Shown here in pieces: positions 1 through 8,831 of a stretch of DNA of 64,000 nt. The notes beneath the pieces are model-generated. The model had not been told where the DNA came from. It was given only the letters and a program-made list of their open reading frames with translations, and did no database searches. This DNA comes from SB15 sp964639245 (GTDB taxonomy: Bacteria > Chloroflexota > Anaerolineae > Aggregatilineales > J027): contig CAZXCU010000008.1 of assembly GCA_964639245.1 (NCBI GenBank), positions 190,031-254,030 on the forward strand. The letters run 5' to 3'. The position numbers and the translations under genes are program-made. Position 1 is the stretch's first letter; every line of letters begins with the position of its first letter.

Positions 1-94
1 GGGGAATTTGAAAGCACACGATGCGAGACGTTCGCCCCTACAAGAAAAGACTGATGACAGTAAACGGTCTACTGAGAACTAAAAAGGATTTTTG

Positions 95-1045
95 ATGACT
101 TTAGACATTCTTTCGATGGGACGGCTGGCGGTTGACCTGTACGCCAATGAAATCGGGGTCACACTGGCAAACGTCCAGAGTTTTAATGTGTACGCGGGGG
201 GCTGTCCCACGAATGTAGCGGTTGGCACACGACGACTCGGCTTGAACGTCGGTATGTTGAGCCGCATCGGGACGGACGGCCTCAGCGACGGCTTAATTCA
301 ATTCCTGCAAAAAGAAGGAATCCACACGGATACGGTGGTGCGCGATCCCGACCATCTGACAGGGTTGGCATTTTTGAGCATTTTACCGCCGGAAACCTTT
401 CCCCTTGTCTACTATCGGCCTGATCCGGCGGATTTATACTTGACGCTCGATGATATTGCCCATGCACCGATTGAAACGAGCAAAGTGTTGTTCATTTCCG
501 GCACCGGACTCAGCGCTGATCCCTCCCGTGCAACGACGCTTGCCGCCATGGAACGGGCAAAAACGGCTGGAACAACCGTTGCGCTGGATTTAGATTTGCG
601 GAAAACGCTCTGGAAAGATTTACGGACTTATGGCGTGAATATGCGTTCGGCCTGTCCTCTGGTGGATATTATTATCGGGACAGAAGATGAAATTACCTCG
701 GCGGCGGATCAATCGGAAGTTGAAGCGGCGGTTGAAGTCCTGATAAAAATGGCGGGCAAAGCGGTTGCGGTCAAACGCGGGCAGGCGGGGTCAGAAATTT
801 TCACCCCTGATGGTCAGATTCACCGTGCCAAGCCATTCAAGGTCGAGGTATTGAACGTGCTAGGGGCAGGCGATGCGTGGGCCAGCGGCTTTTTATTCGG
901 CTATTTGAAAGGATGGGACTGGGCAAAATGTGCGCGGTTCGGTAATGCTACCGGTGCGATCATCGTCACCCGCCACGCCTGTGCGAATGATATGCCCTTT
1001 CATGCCGATGTGATGCAGTTTATTGAATCACAAGGGGGATTCTGA
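95..1045 (+). CDS. iolC: 5-dehydro-2-deoxygluconokinase (IolC)
   Basis: A PfkB-family sugar kinase that phosphorylates 5-dehydro-2-deoxygluconate in myo-inositol breakdown, in the cytoplasm. The sequence shows the N-terminal glycine-rich PfkB signature (YAGGCPTNVAVGTRRLG) and the C-terminal GAGDAWASGF motif holding the catalytic aspartate. It also has IolC-type segments such as VYYRPDPADLYL and DLDLRKTLWKD. Length (316 aa) fits the family. I chose the ATG at 95 because AAAAAGGA lies about 6 nt upstream; a TTG one codon earlier is possible. The stop overlaps the start of iolB (TGATG), so the two are translationally coupled. The remaining inositol genes are not in the window and may lie upstream. 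Confidence 0.93.
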   Translation: MTLDILSMGRLAVDLYANEIGVTLANVQSFNVYAGGCPTNVAVGTRRLGLNVGMLSRIGTDGLSDGLIQFLQKEGIHTDTVVRDPDHLTGLAFLSILPPETFPLVYYRPDPADLYLTLDDIAHAPIETSKVLFISGTGLSADPSRATTLAAMERAKTAGTTVALDLDLRKTLWKDLRTYGVNMRSACPLVDIIIGTEDEITSAADQSEVEAAVEVLIKMAGKAVAVKRGQAGSEIFTPDGQIHRAKPFKVEVLNVLGAGDAWASGFLFGYLKGWDWAKCARFGNATGAIIVTRHACANDMPFHADVMQFIESQGGF

Positions 1046-1872
1046 TGGCAACTTTAAAATTTCAGTATACACCTGCGTCGGGTTTGCAAAATGTGGTTTC
1101 GCCACAGAACAGCGATTTAAAATACATCAGTCTAAAAGTTTTAACGCTGCAAAAAGGTGAAAGTTATCAGGGCAATTCCGGCGGGGAAGAAATCGCGCTG
1201 GTACTTATCACGGGCAGCGCTACCATCAAAACCGATGGGCAGTCGTGGGCGAACATTGGCGGGCGGAAAAGTGTCTTTGAGCGTCCGGCTTATGTGGTGT
1301 ACATCCCCTGCCAGACCGATTTTGAAATCACTGCACTCTCCGATTTAGAAGTGGCGATGGGCGGAGCAGTATCAGATAAAGCGGCGACCCCCGCGTTGAT
1401 TACACCGGATATGGCACGTTATGAACGACGCGGCATCTGGAATTGGGAACGGCACATTTACGATTTAATCACCGCCCATAACCCCGTGTCGCAGCGTTTG
1501 TATATCATCGAAGTGTTGACCCCACCCGGTCATTGGTCAAGTGTCCCGCCGCACAAACACGACGAGGACAATTTGCCTTACGAAAGCGCCAACGAAGAAA
1601 TTTATTTTTATAAATTTAAACCCGAACAGGGCTTTGGCTTCCAGCGGGTGTATACCAATGATGGCACATTGGATGAAGCGGTGCTGGCAACCCACAACTG
1701 CGCGATTATCCAGCCCAAAGGCTATCATCCAGTGGCGAATCATCCCGGTTATCAGATGTATTATTTGAACATCATCGCCGGGGAACATCGCGCCCTGATT
1801 CCCTTTGATGACCCGCAGCACGCATGGGTCAAGGATGTGGAACAGGTCATCAAAATACGGCAAAATCAATAA
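1045..1872 (+). CDS. iolB: 5-deoxy-glucuronate isomerase (IolB)
   Basis: Converts 5-deoxy-glucuronate to 5-dehydro-2-deoxygluconate, the substrate of IolC, in the cytoplasm. It is a double-cupin protein. The C-terminal cupin carries likely metal ligands in PPHKHD, NEEIYFYKF and PKGYHPV, and the family segment YYLNIIAGEHR is present. Length (275 aa) is normal. The start codon shares an A with the iolC stop, which indicates an operon. Adjacent enzymes of one pathway make the assignment secure. Confidence 0.93.
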   Translation: MATLKFQYTPASGLQNVVSPQNSDLKYISLKVLTLQKGESYQGNSGGEEIALVLITGSATIKTDGQSWANIGGRKSVFERPAYVVYIPCQTDFEITALSDLEVAMGGAVSDKAATPALITPDMARYERRGIWNWERHIYDLITAHNPVSQRLYIIEVLTPPGHWSSVPPHKHDEDNLPYESANEEIYFYKFKPEQGFGFQRVYTNDGTLDEAVLATHNCAIIQPKGYHPVANHPGYQMYYLNIIAGEHRALIPFDDPQHAWVKDVEQVIKIRQNQ

Positions 1873-1929
1873 TGTCCCTGTATTCGTGGACGGTCAAACG
1901 AATCATAGGTGATAAGGAAAGTCAAAAAC

Positions 1930-3264
1930 ATGACATCTCAATTTTCGATTGTGTATACACCGCAGGGTCGTCAACTGCGGGTTGAAGGGGCTTTGCCCGA
2001 TGGCTTGCAAGGGGAAAAAATCGAAGGTGGCTATCTTTGCCCCACCGATGAACGTAACGCCGCCGCCATCCGACAAATTTTGACATGGAGCGCCCCCCAG
2101 CGTGTCGGATTAAAAAAATCGGTAGGGCTGGGGGATCGCTTGGGCATCGCCACACCCGGACATTTACGGGCTGTCCGCGAAGGGGATATGTTTCCGGTGC
2201 TGGTGCAGCAATCCATGCGCGAAATGGAACGCGCCCGCCGCAGCGCCCGCCGTGTGCTGGATGATGTGACATGGGGGGTGATTGAGGCGAATTATCAGGA
2301 GGGCTATGCCTGTGACGCTGACCACCTGAAAACCACCGCCGATATTGATATTTGTGCCGACGCGGGGTATATCGGCTACACGCTTGACCCCGGTCAATAT
2401 GTCGATGACGCAGCAGATACAGCAGAAAAAGCCGAGCTGGTCGCCAAAATCGCCGCGCTGGATTGGGAACAGTTGCAATCCACGCCCGCAGCCCACCACG
2501 CCCTGTATCAAGGCCACGATGAAATGGAATATTTACGGGCGCTGGCGAAATATGGCGGGGCAATCGCGCATGTGGCTAACCTGAACAATCATCTGATTCA
2601 ACGGTTGGGCAACGGCAATTTTGATTTAGAAGTGTCAGTGGATGAAACCGCCTCTGTCACGACGATTTTTCAGCACAAATTTATCGTGCTGGAACTTAAA
2701 CGCTTGCTGATTGATTTCATTGGAATTGCGCCGCGTTTTCCCGGTGATTTTGAAAAAGGTGTGGATTATATTGGCAATCTGGCGGCTTTTGAAGCGGCCT
2801 ACGAACAACATGCCCAGCTTGCCCGTGACCTCGGCGGCTACAAATTAAGCATCCACAGCGGCAGCGACAAATTCAGCGTGTATCCGATTATCGCCAAACA
2901 CAGCGGCGAGAAAGTCCATCTCAAAACGTCCGGCACCAGTTGGGTCGAGGCGCTGCGGGTGATTGCCAGCAAAAATCCTGACCTGTTCAAAAAACTGCTT
3001 GCTTTGGCGATGGAAGGCTACCCCCAGAACCGTGCCAGTTATCATGTCAGCGGCAAGGCGGAAAATATCCCACAGGTCAGCGATGCGGATTTATCCACGC
3101 TGCTTGACCAATTCGACGCACGCGAAGTATTGCATGTGTCGTTTGGGCCAGCCTTAGCCCATTTTTATGAGGAAATTTACGCGGTGCTGAACGCCAACTT
3201 GGAAACGTATTGGCAAATTCTGCACGCGCATTTCAATCGGCATATTCAGCCGTTCAAAAAATAA
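1930..3264 (+). CDS. uxaE: Tagaturonate epimerase-like protein (UxaE family)
   Basis: Resembles UxaE, the metal-dependent epimerase that interconverts D-tagaturonate and D-fructuronate in galacturonate catabolism. Recognised from overall family likeness: an N-terminal KKSVGLGDRLGIATPGH segment, a central HVANLNNHL region and the SIHSGSDKFSVYP stretch typical of this TIM-barrel family. About 444 aa. The frame is open from a GTG at 1909, but the ATG at 1930 follows an AAGGAAAG ribosome site (spacing near 11 nt) and gives a more natural N-terminus. It lies 57 bp after iolB in the same direction, so inositol and uronate use may be co-regulated. Substrate is inferred from family only. Confidence 0.8.
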   Translation: MTSQFSIVYTPQGRQLRVEGALPDGLQGEKIEGGYLCPTDERNAAAIRQILTWSAPQRVGLKKSVGLGDRLGIATPGHLRAVREGDMFPVLVQQSMREMERARRSARRVLDDVTWGVIEANYQEGYACDADHLKTTADIDICADAGYIGYTLDPGQYVDDAADTAEKAELVAKIAALDWEQLQSTPAAHHALYQGHDEMEYLRALAKYGGAIAHVANLNNHLIQRLGNGNFDLEVSVDETASVTTIFQHKFIVLELKRLLIDFIGIAPRFPGDFEKGVDYIGNLAAFEAAYEQHAQLARDLGGYKLSIHSGSDKFSVYPIIAKHSGEKVHLKTSGTSWVEALRVIASKNPDLFKKLLALAMEGYPQNRASYHVSGKAENIPQVSDADLSTLLDQFDAREVLHVSFGPALAHFYEEIYAVLNANLETYWQILHAHFNRHIQPFKK

Positions 3265-3269
3265 CGTGA

Positions 3270-3307
3270 GGGGCGAGTCGCCTAGACCCGTTCGGTGTAC
3301 TCGCCCC
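3270..3307 (+). terminator. Stem-loop after uxaE
   Basis: Perfect 9-bp inverted repeat GGGGCGAGT (3270-3278) and ACTCGCCCC (3299-3307) with a 20-nt loop, just after the uxaE stop. There is only a weak T tract after it, so it may be a terminator or an mRNA-end stabiliser. The next gene starts 17 bp downstream. Confidence 0.5.
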
Positions 3308-3323
3308 GGTTTTGGAGAACCAC

Positions 3324-4082
3324 ATGTTTTCTTATCCCCTTACCCGTACTAATCGCCTCACCCTAGCACGCGCCTTTGCCACCGTTCCTGCTGTGGACAT
3401 TTCCATGTCCTGTGTTATTGAAGACCAGATGGGGGAAGCATGGGTCGACTCGCTGGAAAATCCGCAATTTTTTAGAGTTGAGCAGGATCATTTTTTCTGC
3501 TATTTTGCGGGAAATTTTGATACAGAAGCAGGTCGTAATTTTTTAAGCCAGACTCCCGGCGGAAGAATGCTTATGGCGGGGTCAAATGGGTGGGTAGCCC
3601 CGGCTGAATCCGTTTTTGGCGAACGGCTAATTCCCATCACCCGCTATCAGTATTCCTCCGTGTCACTTTCTGTGGAGCATCTCCAAACACTGGCAGCGCA
3701 GAATACACACACACCAGAAGTCAAACGGGTGGATGCCGCCCTCGCCAGCCTTCAGAGTCCCTACCTTGAAATCGGGGCATTCGACTCGCCAGAGGATTTT
3801 TTTCAACGTGGCGTTGGCTTTTTCCTGATGAAAGCCGACAAAATTATCGGTGGGGCGTATGCCTCGCTGGTGTGCAGTAATGCAATTGAAGTCAGCATTG
3901 TGGTTGACCCGGATTACCGTCGTCAAGGTGTGGCGACGGCACTGTCCTGCCAGCTTTTGCTCTGGTGTTTAAATCACCATCTCGCGCCGCATTGGGATGC
4001 AGCTAATGAAGAATCATGCAGTTTGGCGGAAAAATTAGGCTATCAAAATAAGCAAGCCTATCGCGCCTACTTTTTGAAGTAA
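3324..4082 (+). CDS. GNAT-family N-acetyltransferase
   Basis: A GCN5-related acetyltransferase of about 252 aa. The acetyl-CoA-binding loop is recognisable near the C-terminus as VDPDYRRQGVATALSCQLL (motif A, R/Q-x-x-G-x-A), followed by the WDAANEESCSLAEKLGYQ segment typical of GNAT C-termini. The N-terminal half is an unrecognised substrate-binding domain, like the two-part GNAT_acetyltran family. Start chosen at the ATG at 3324, five bases after GGAG; a TTG lies four codons upstream. Substrate unknown. It converges with the PA14 gene and shares a bidirectional terminator with it. Confidence 0.75.
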   Translation: MFSYPLTRTNRLTLARAFATVPAVDISMSCVIEDQMGEAWVDSLENPQFFRVEQDHFFCYFAGNFDTEAGRNFLSQTPGGRMLMAGSNGWVAPAESVFGERLIPITRYQYSSVSLSVEHLQTLAAQNTHTPEVKRVDAALASLQSPYLEIGAFDSPEDFFQRGVGFFLMKADKIIGGAYASLVCSNAIEVSIVVDPDYRRQGVATALSCQLLLWCLNHHLAPHWDAANEESCSLAEKLGYQNKQAYRAYFLK

Positions 4083-4087
4083 ACGAA

Positions 4088-4110
4088 GTGGCCTATGAGG
4101 ATTAGGCCAC
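4088..4110. terminator. Bidirectional terminator-like hairpin
   Basis: Perfect 8-bp stem GTGGCCTA (4088-4095) and TAGGCCAC (4103-4110) with a 7-nt loop, between two convergent genes. It sits 6 bp after the acetyltransferase stop and 12 bp from the stop of the opposing gene. Confidence 0.6.
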
Positions 4111-4122
4111 CTCACTTAATGT

Positions 4123-5166
4123 CTACGGAAAGGTAAACGTGGCGATGCCTCTATCCGGGCAAATGGGCGCGTTGCCATTCACCCCCGCCGTGTAGACCGC
4201 GTTGCAGCCATCCGGCCAGAGCATCGTCCCAACCGGGGGATCCCATGTGAGGAAAATACTGGCTTCGTCGCCAATATCAAAATGTTCCACCACCAGCGTA
4301 TGCCGTCCCTGCGGGAGGTAAATGCTGCCCACGCCGTTGTTAGAAAATCCTACCACTTCGACCCCATCCACGGTCAGACGCGCTGCATCATTCGCCCGCA
4401 GATAAAAGGTATAGGTGGCCGTTTTGACAAAATCTACGGTGCGAGTCCAGCGCGATGACCAACCATCGGCAGGCACTTCGGGTTCGGGCGGGCCATATTC
4501 ATAATCGTAGCTGATGCCATCTGCCACATGAATATTGGTGATGGTCGCGGGGCCACTCAGGGTCGTATTGCTGAAATGTTCGATGAACCACACATTGCCC
4601 CCGCCCGCCGAAAATTCGGTCACACCCAGCGTACTGGTTGCGCGGTGGTCGTTCAGCACTTCGGGGGTTGCGCCTTCAATGAGCGACCAATCCAAAAATA
4701 GGTAGGCATTTCCGGTGTAGTGGGCGTGTTCCAATTTTAAATCCAGCACCTGTCCGGGCGTGGTAATCGCGTAATTGGCGGTGAGAACTTGCGGGCCAAC
4801 CATGCCCAGCGCATTAATCACCATCTGTCCATTGATATACAGCGCTGCCCCGCCGCCATCCACCCGCACTTTAAATTGATACGTTCCCTGATTGGGAAAA
4901 GCGCTGCGGGTTGTCCAGCGTGAGGAAAAATTGTCGACATCAATGTTGACAAACGGCGCACCATCCCCCCAATAAAAATCAATCAGGCGGCGGCATAAGA
5001 GGTAATAAGGAGTCCCGGCCATGGAATTGTTAGGGTAAAATTCCCCTGTCCAACTGGGGGCGGCACATGCTTCAACCACCGGTTGTTCATCCTGTGCTTG
5101 ACCGGGCAGCGCTGCGATGAGCAACCCCACCACCAGCAGCGCACTTAAAAGCCAACGAAACTTCAT
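4123..5166 (-). CDS. Secreted protein with two PA14-like domains
   Basis: A 347-aa exported protein. The N-terminus is a clear signal peptide (basic MKFR, hydrophobic core, cleavage near GQAQ). The mature part holds two PA14-like beta-sandwich domains, each marked by an aromatic-rich strand set ending in a YxFxxRxDxxxxLxVDG-type segment: around residues 95-115 (YQFKVRVDGGGAALYING) and 255-275 (YTFYLRANDAARLTVDG), both followed by HxLxLEHxHYxG/VVEHFD-type strands. PA14 domains usually bind carbohydrate at the cell surface. A GGAG-like ribosome site precedes the ATG. Its partner or ligand cannot be read from the sequence. Confidence 0.8.
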   Translation of the reverse strand: MKFRWLLSALLVVGLLIAALPGQAQDEQPVVEACAAPSWTGEFYPNNSMAGTPYYLLCRRLIDFYWGDGAPFVNIDVDNFSSRWTTRSAFPNQGTYQFKVRVDGGGAALYINGQMVINALGMVGPQVLTANYAITTPGQVLDLKLEHAHYTGNAYLFLDWSLIEGATPEVLNDHRATSTLGVTEFSAGGGNVWFIEHFSNTTLSGPATITNIHVADGISYDYEYGPPEPEVPADGWSSRWTRTVDFVKTATYTFYLRANDAARLTVDGVEVVGFSNNGVGSIYLPQGRHTLVVEHFDIGDEASIFLTWDPPVGTMLWPDGCNAVYTAGVNGNAPICPDRGIATFTFP

Positions 5167-5275
5167 GGAAAAATCTCCATTTGTAGTATTGAACCGTTCC
5201 TATCATAGTGGAAAAAGCGATTCTTCGCTGGCGCTCTCATCAGAAATTTACATGGTTGGAAAAATGCAGGCGCGA

Positions 5276-5304
5276 CCTTAAATCAGATTTAAGGTTATTT
5301 AGGG
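5276..5304 (+). promoter_or_regulatory. Tandem TTTAAGG boxes upstream of PDZ/htrA
   Basis: CCTTAAA (5276-5282), TTTAAGG (5288-5294) and TTTAGGG (5298-5304), the last two spaced 10 bp apart. A GATAAC (5309-5314) follows 4 bp later, the same geometry as in front of yceI. Tandem repeats with 10-11-bp spacing that replace the -35 element are typical of OmpR/PhoB-family activators, and such a regulator is encoded at 12643-13332. The link is inference. Confidence 0.55.
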
Positions 5305-5378
5305 TAGCGATAACCACACCCCGCTACCACCGTGCTAACGTAGAGGATGTAACTTTCAATTCAAAGGAGAGACATCTC

Positions 5379-6227
5379 ATGCGTAAATTTGTCGTGATAG
5401 GAATGTTGTTGGTCGTGGCGCTGGCGGGAATGGTCGGCACGATTTTTGCTCAGGAAGCCACCGACACCCCGGAAGAATCCGCCTCAGGTGCGTGGTTGGG
5501 CGTAGCGCTCATTGAAGAAAATGAACAGGTCATCGTGACCCGTGTGATTGCGGGTTCCCCCGCCAATGTTGCGGATATGATGATTGGCGATGTAATCACC
5601 GCGTTTAATGGTGAAGCGATTACCTCGGCGAGCCAACTGGCGGAACTCGTCCAAGCGGCTGCTCCCGGCGATACCGTCACGGTGGACGTGCTGCGAAATG
5701 GTGCAACCGTGAGTGTCGAAGTCACCCTGATTAGCGCTCCGCCTGCCCGTTGGGGCAATGAATTTGGCGGACGTGGCGACAATGGCAGACGCGAAGGCCG
5801 TAACAATGACCCCTTCGGTTTTGATGGCGACGGCTTCCACTTTAATTTCAACATGCCTGTGGATGCGCTTTCAACTGCCGAATTGCTCCTGAACGCCGAT
5901 CTGGAAGAAACCGATGCGGGGTTTGAAGTTGCCGAAGTTGCCTCTGCCAATCCGTTTGATTTGCAAGCGGGCGATGTGATTACCGCCGTCAATGAGGTTG
6001 CCATCGCTGACCTCGACTTTGAAGCCCTGATGAACAGCATCGTGGAAAATGAAGCCGTGACTCTGACCGTGACCCGCGATGGCGAATCAATCACCCTCGA
6101 ATCCGATTTCTTCCGTTTCATGCCCGGACGTGGCGGGCGCTGGTTCGATGATGAAAATGATGATACAACCGAAGAAGGACAAGATGCCAATTTCCTGCCT
6201 TCGCTCACCCCGTCCGGTCAGCTTTAG
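5379..6227 (+). CDS. Exported tandem PDZ-domain protein
   Basis: A 282-aa exported protein with a signal peptide ending near IFAQ. Two PDZ domains: the first around residues 35-115, with VIAGSPANVADMMIGDVITAFNG, the second around 175-250, with ASANPFDLQAGDVITAVNE. They are joined by a Gly/Asn/Asp-rich linker; the C-terminus is acidic and no protease domain is present. The ATG at 5379 is preceded by AAAGGAGA; the upstream part of the open frame covers the promoter and is not coding. It lies upstream of htrA in the same direction and probably acts with it as an adaptor or substrate-recognition factor. That role is inferred. Confidence 0.8.
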   Translation: MRKFVVIGMLLVVALAGMVGTIFAQEATDTPEESASGAWLGVALIEENEQVIVTRVIAGSPANVADMMIGDVITAFNGEAITSASQLAELVQAAAPGDTVTVDVLRNGATVSVEVTLISAPPARWGNEFGGRGDNGRREGRNNDPFGFDGDGFHFNFNMPVDALSTAELLLNADLEETDAGFEVAEVASANPFDLQAGDVITAVNEVAIADLDFEALMNSIVENEAVTLTVTRDGESITLESDFFRFMPGRGGRWFDDENDDTTEEGQDANFLPSLTPSGQL

Positions 6228-6260
6228 TAGGAAATAAAAAATCCCCTCGTACCTAAACTT

Positions 6261-6284
6261 CCCTCCCCATCACCATGGGGAGGG
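6261..6284. repeat. C-rich/G-rich intergenic hairpin
   Basis: CCCTCCCCAT, CACC loop, ATGGGGAGGG: a perfect 10-bp stem between the PDZ gene and htrA. It belongs to a family of similar hairpins found only between genes in this window (also near 8200, 21157, 29350, 33730, 36040 and 63910). Confidence 0.6.
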
Positions 6285-6336
6285 TTAGGGAGGGGAGGGG
6301 TAACGCCATTTTTTGATTCACACAGGAGAAGCACCT

Positions 6337-7386
6337 ATGAATTTCCGTCGCACGCTGGTTTTGATGCTCATTGCCGTGATGATAACACTCGGCTTGAGCA
6401 GCGTTTTTATCCACAACCGCACCCAAGCCCAACAACCCACCAATTCTTATACCCAGATTTACAACGCGGTCAGCCCGTCCGTCGTGGCGATTAGCGTAAC
6501 CCAATCGCAAGATGGGCGCGTGGTTGGCGGGGGAACCGGGTCAGGTTTTGTGATTGACACGCAGGGGCATATTGTGACCAACAATCATGTCGTGGATGAA
6601 GCCGATTTTATCGAAGTGGAATTTTACAACGGTTTGCTCGCCCAAGCCGAAATTGTCGGGCTTGACCCCGACTCGGACATTGCGGTGTTGCGGGTGAATG
6701 TTCCCGCCGAAACCCTCGCCCCGGTCACATTTGGCGATTCGGACGCGCTGGCGGTGGGCGATTCCGTGCTGGCGATTGGCAGCCCGTTTGGACAGGATTG
6801 GACGCTGACAACGGGTATCGTGAGTGGCTTGGATCGGGTCATTCGTGGTTTGGGGCAATTTTCGATTGGCGGGGTGATTCAAACCGACGCTGCTATTAAC
6901 CCCGGCAATTCCGGTGGGCCGTTGCTCAACGCCTTTGGACAGGTCATTGGGGTCAATTCGCAAATTTTGAGCGAATCCGGCAGCAATTCGGGCGTGGGGT
7001 TTGCTGTTCCCGGTAATTTGGTGCGGCGTGTGGCGCAGGAATTGATGGTGGATGGCTCGGTAGATTATAGCTATATGGGCATTTCCGGCATTGATGTGAA
7101 TTTGCGGGTGATTCAGGAATTGAATCTGCCCGCCAATACACGCGGGGTCATTTTGAATGAAGTCATCGGGGGCAGTCCCGCCAATCTTGCCGGGTTACGC
7201 GCCGTGTCGGACAATTCCACTTACGACATCATCACCGCGATTGACAACATCCCCGTCAAAACAATTGACGAACTCATTTCGTATCTGGCGCGGTCTACCA
7301 TCCCCAACCAGACCATCACCGTAACCGTGTTACGCAATGGCAACGAAAATCTCATCATCCCTGTCACCCTTGCCTCTCGCCCGTAA
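6337..7386 (+). CDS. htrA: HtrA/DegP-type serine protease
   Basis: A membrane-anchored or exported trypsin-like protease that degrades misfolded envelope proteins. The first 27 residues form a signal anchor. The catalytic triad is visible: H84 in TNNHVVDEAD, D114 in DPDSDIAVLRV and S192 in INPGNSGGPL. One PDZ domain follows (about residues 245-345, GVILNEVIGGSPANLAGLRA). Length of 349 aa fits HtrA proteins with one PDZ. Start ATG 6337 follows ACAGGAGAA; an upstream TTG in frame is less likely. It probably shares regulation with the PDZ gene before it. Confidence 0.92.
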   Translation: MNFRRTLVLMLIAVMITLGLSSVFIHNRTQAQQPTNSYTQIYNAVSPSVVAISVTQSQDGRVVGGGTGSGFVIDTQGHIVTNNHVVDEADFIEVEFYNGLLAQAEIVGLDPDSDIAVLRVNVPAETLAPVTFGDSDALAVGDSVLAIGSPFGQDWTLTTGIVSGLDRVIRGLGQFSIGGVIQTDAAINPGNSGGPLLNAFGQVIGVNSQILSESGSNSGVGFAVPGNLVRRVAQELMVDGSVDYSYMGISGIDVNLRVIQELNLPANTRGVILNEVIGGSPANLAGLRAVSDNSTYDIITAIDNIPVKTIDELISYLARSTIPNQTITVTVLRNGNENLIIPVTLASRP

Positions 7387-7402
7387 TTTTCCCCAAAACC
7401 AA

Positions 7403-7432
7403 AAAGGAGAGGATTTTCACATCCTCTCCTTT
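7403..7432. terminator. Strong bidirectional terminator
   Basis: Perfect 12-bp stem AAAGGAGAGGAT (7403-7414) and ATCCTCTCCTTT (7421-7432) with a 6-nt loop, between convergent htrA and the minus-strand gene ending at 7455. Confidence 0.8.
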
Positions 7433-7454
7433 GCAAACTTATCAAATGACAATG

Positions 7455-8015
7455 CTATTCCTGTTTTTCCTCATCTTCTTTAGGCAGGGTTTTTACATTT
7501 TTCTGTTGAGGTACGGGTGATGTCGGCAAATTCGATTTTGCAGGCGATTGAACACTGGAAGGATTTGCAGAGGTAGGGGTAGGTTCTGACCACTTAAAGT
7601 TTATCAGACCCATAAATAACAAAAATGCCACTCCCCAAACCCCAAATTGCGCTTTCCAATATGGTGATAGCTTGTCGGGATTTTCATAAGGATCAACTGG
7701 ATCACACCTTAAGACATCATTCACCCCAACAGTTAAAACATCATCCACAGAAGGCTGTGATTGAGGAGTAGGATTAAAAGAAGGGGTAGATGTAGGAAGG
7801 GGAGTAAGAATAATTGGAGGACGCGCTCCAGTAATTGGAGTTGCAAGAGGGATAATTCCGTTATCGAAATCAAAGTCGTTACCGAAATCAAATCCGAGTA
7901 ATTCGGGAGAATTCCGACATTCGTATCCCCTATTTATTGTTTTCCAAATTCCCGGCATCTCGAATCCGACAACAATCAGTACGATTATCGCAACAAACAG
8001 TAAATAGCTTTTCAT
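7455..8015 (-). CDS. Hypothetical membrane protein with Pro/Thr-rich loop
   Basis: Not recognised. A 186-aa protein with an N-terminal membrane segment (MKSYLLFVAIIVLIVVGF), an extracytoplasmic stretch containing an Asp/Phe-repeat patch (GFDFGNDFDFDNG) and a TPxPTSTPSF-type low-complexity region. A second membrane segment follows (about residues 128-145, FGVWGVAFLLFMGLINF) and then a Pro/Ser/Lys-rich cytoplasmic tail. I start it at the ATG at 8015, preceded by an A/G-rich site; an upstream ATG adds 17 residues. Base composition is more AT-rich than its neighbours, so it may be recently acquired. Confidence 0.6.
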   Translation of the reverse strand: MKSYLLFVAIIVLIVVGFEMPGIWKTINRGYECRNSPELLGFDFGNDFDFDNGIIPLATPITGARPPIILTPLPTSTPSFNPTPQSQPSVDDVLTVGVNDVLRCDPVDPYENPDKLSPYWKAQFGVWGVAFLLFMGLINFKWSEPTPTSANPSSVQSPAKSNLPTSPVPQQKNVKTLPKEDEEKQE

Positions 8016-8402
8016 TTCTTTTTCTCTGACTCCATAGGTTACGTCGTTGGAATTCTCTAACGGCACATTGATTGTAATAGAAACACTAAAATTTCATAGG
8101 ATTGTCTATAAATTTTTACAAATTTCATATTTGGGTGGTTTTTCCCATGCCATAGAGGTAAGAAAGTAAAAATCCTATAAAAAGGTGGGGTGTTTGTTTA
8201 TCCTCACCCCTGCCCCTCTCCATTGAATAGTCGGGGGGTTTGGGGTGGGGATGAACGACTAGCTTATGGACAAAGCAATTAGACTTTAAATGAATCCAAC
8301 TTTTGCGGACGGGATATATCCCGTCCCTACCGGTGTATTTCTCGTAGGGACAGCATACATGCTGTCCGCAATCATTTGGTTTTTAATTGATTTGTCCATT
8401 AT
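8016..8402. other. Gene-free spacer with repeats
   Basis: 387 bp with no convincing gene. It holds an AT-rich stretch (8067-8170), a C-rich/G-rich hairpin of the dispersed family (about 8199-8250) and the first copy of the 134-bp MITE-like element (8266-8399). Confidence 0.7.
8266..8399. mobile_element. MITE-like element, copy 1
   Basis: 134 bp bounded by inverted ends ATGGACAAAGCAATTA and (reverse complement of the other end) ATGGACAAATCAATTA. Inside are a perfect 20-bp palindrome around ATAT (GGACGGG/CCCGTCC arms) and a second hairpin GGACAGCAT/ATGCTGTCC. A second copy of the same length at 44221-44354 differs at about 8 positions. It has no coding capacity, so any transposase must be elsewhere. 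Copy 2 indicates insertion at a TA. Confidence 0.8.
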
Positions 8403-8831
8403 CTAACGTGGGGCTTGTTCAGGCCATTGATACAGCGCAATCAGGACAATCAGCGCCGCAATTGCCAGCACGCCCGGCGCAAGCAGCGGATTTGCCCCTT
8501 TAAGCGCTTCCATCAGCACATCACTTTCGGTAGCGTTAGGGCGGATTTCCAATTCAAAGGCGAAATTGCCTTCCAAGTGTTCATACACCCCGAACACCCC
8601 GCCCGCCGCAATCAGCAGCATCGCACTGCGTCCAATCCGATGGGGCAGGCGCTGCGGCACAAATCCAACCAGCGCCACCATCCCGACCCCCAGCCCACAC
8701 AGCACAAACGGGATGTACTGCGGGCCAGAGTCGGTATGCTCGTGCAGCCAGAGTTCAAGCGGTGTTCCCAGAAAAATGCCCGCCGCGAGGAGCAGCAGCA
8801 AACGGCGAATACGCAATTCTGCCGCGCTCAT
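8403..8831 (-). CDS. Small multi-pass membrane protein
   Basis: Not recognised. 142 aa with four predicted membrane segments (roughly residues 9-25, 42-58, 68-82 and 115-134) and short loops. The third loop is acidic (EGNFAFELEIRPNATESDV). Its ATG overlaps the stop of the dioxygenase-like gene (ATGA, 4-bp overlap), so the two are translationally coupled and probably work in the same envelope process. Confidence 0.7.
   Translation of the reverse strand: MSAAELRIRRLLLLLAAGIFLGTPLELWLHEHTDSGPQYIPFVLCGLGVGMVALVGFVPQRLPHRIGRSAMLLIAAGGVFGVYEHLEGNFAFELEIRPNATESDVLMEALKGANPLLAPGVLAIAALIVLIALYQWPEQAPR

Noticed and set aside
1922..2563. 213-codon minus-strand open frame in uxaE
   Set aside because: Pro/Arg/His-rich shadow with no domain.
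5450..6208. 252-codon minus-strand open frame opposite the PDZ gene
   Set aside because: Ser/Arg/Thr-rich mirror of the PDZ gene's codons, with no ribosome site or recognisable domain.
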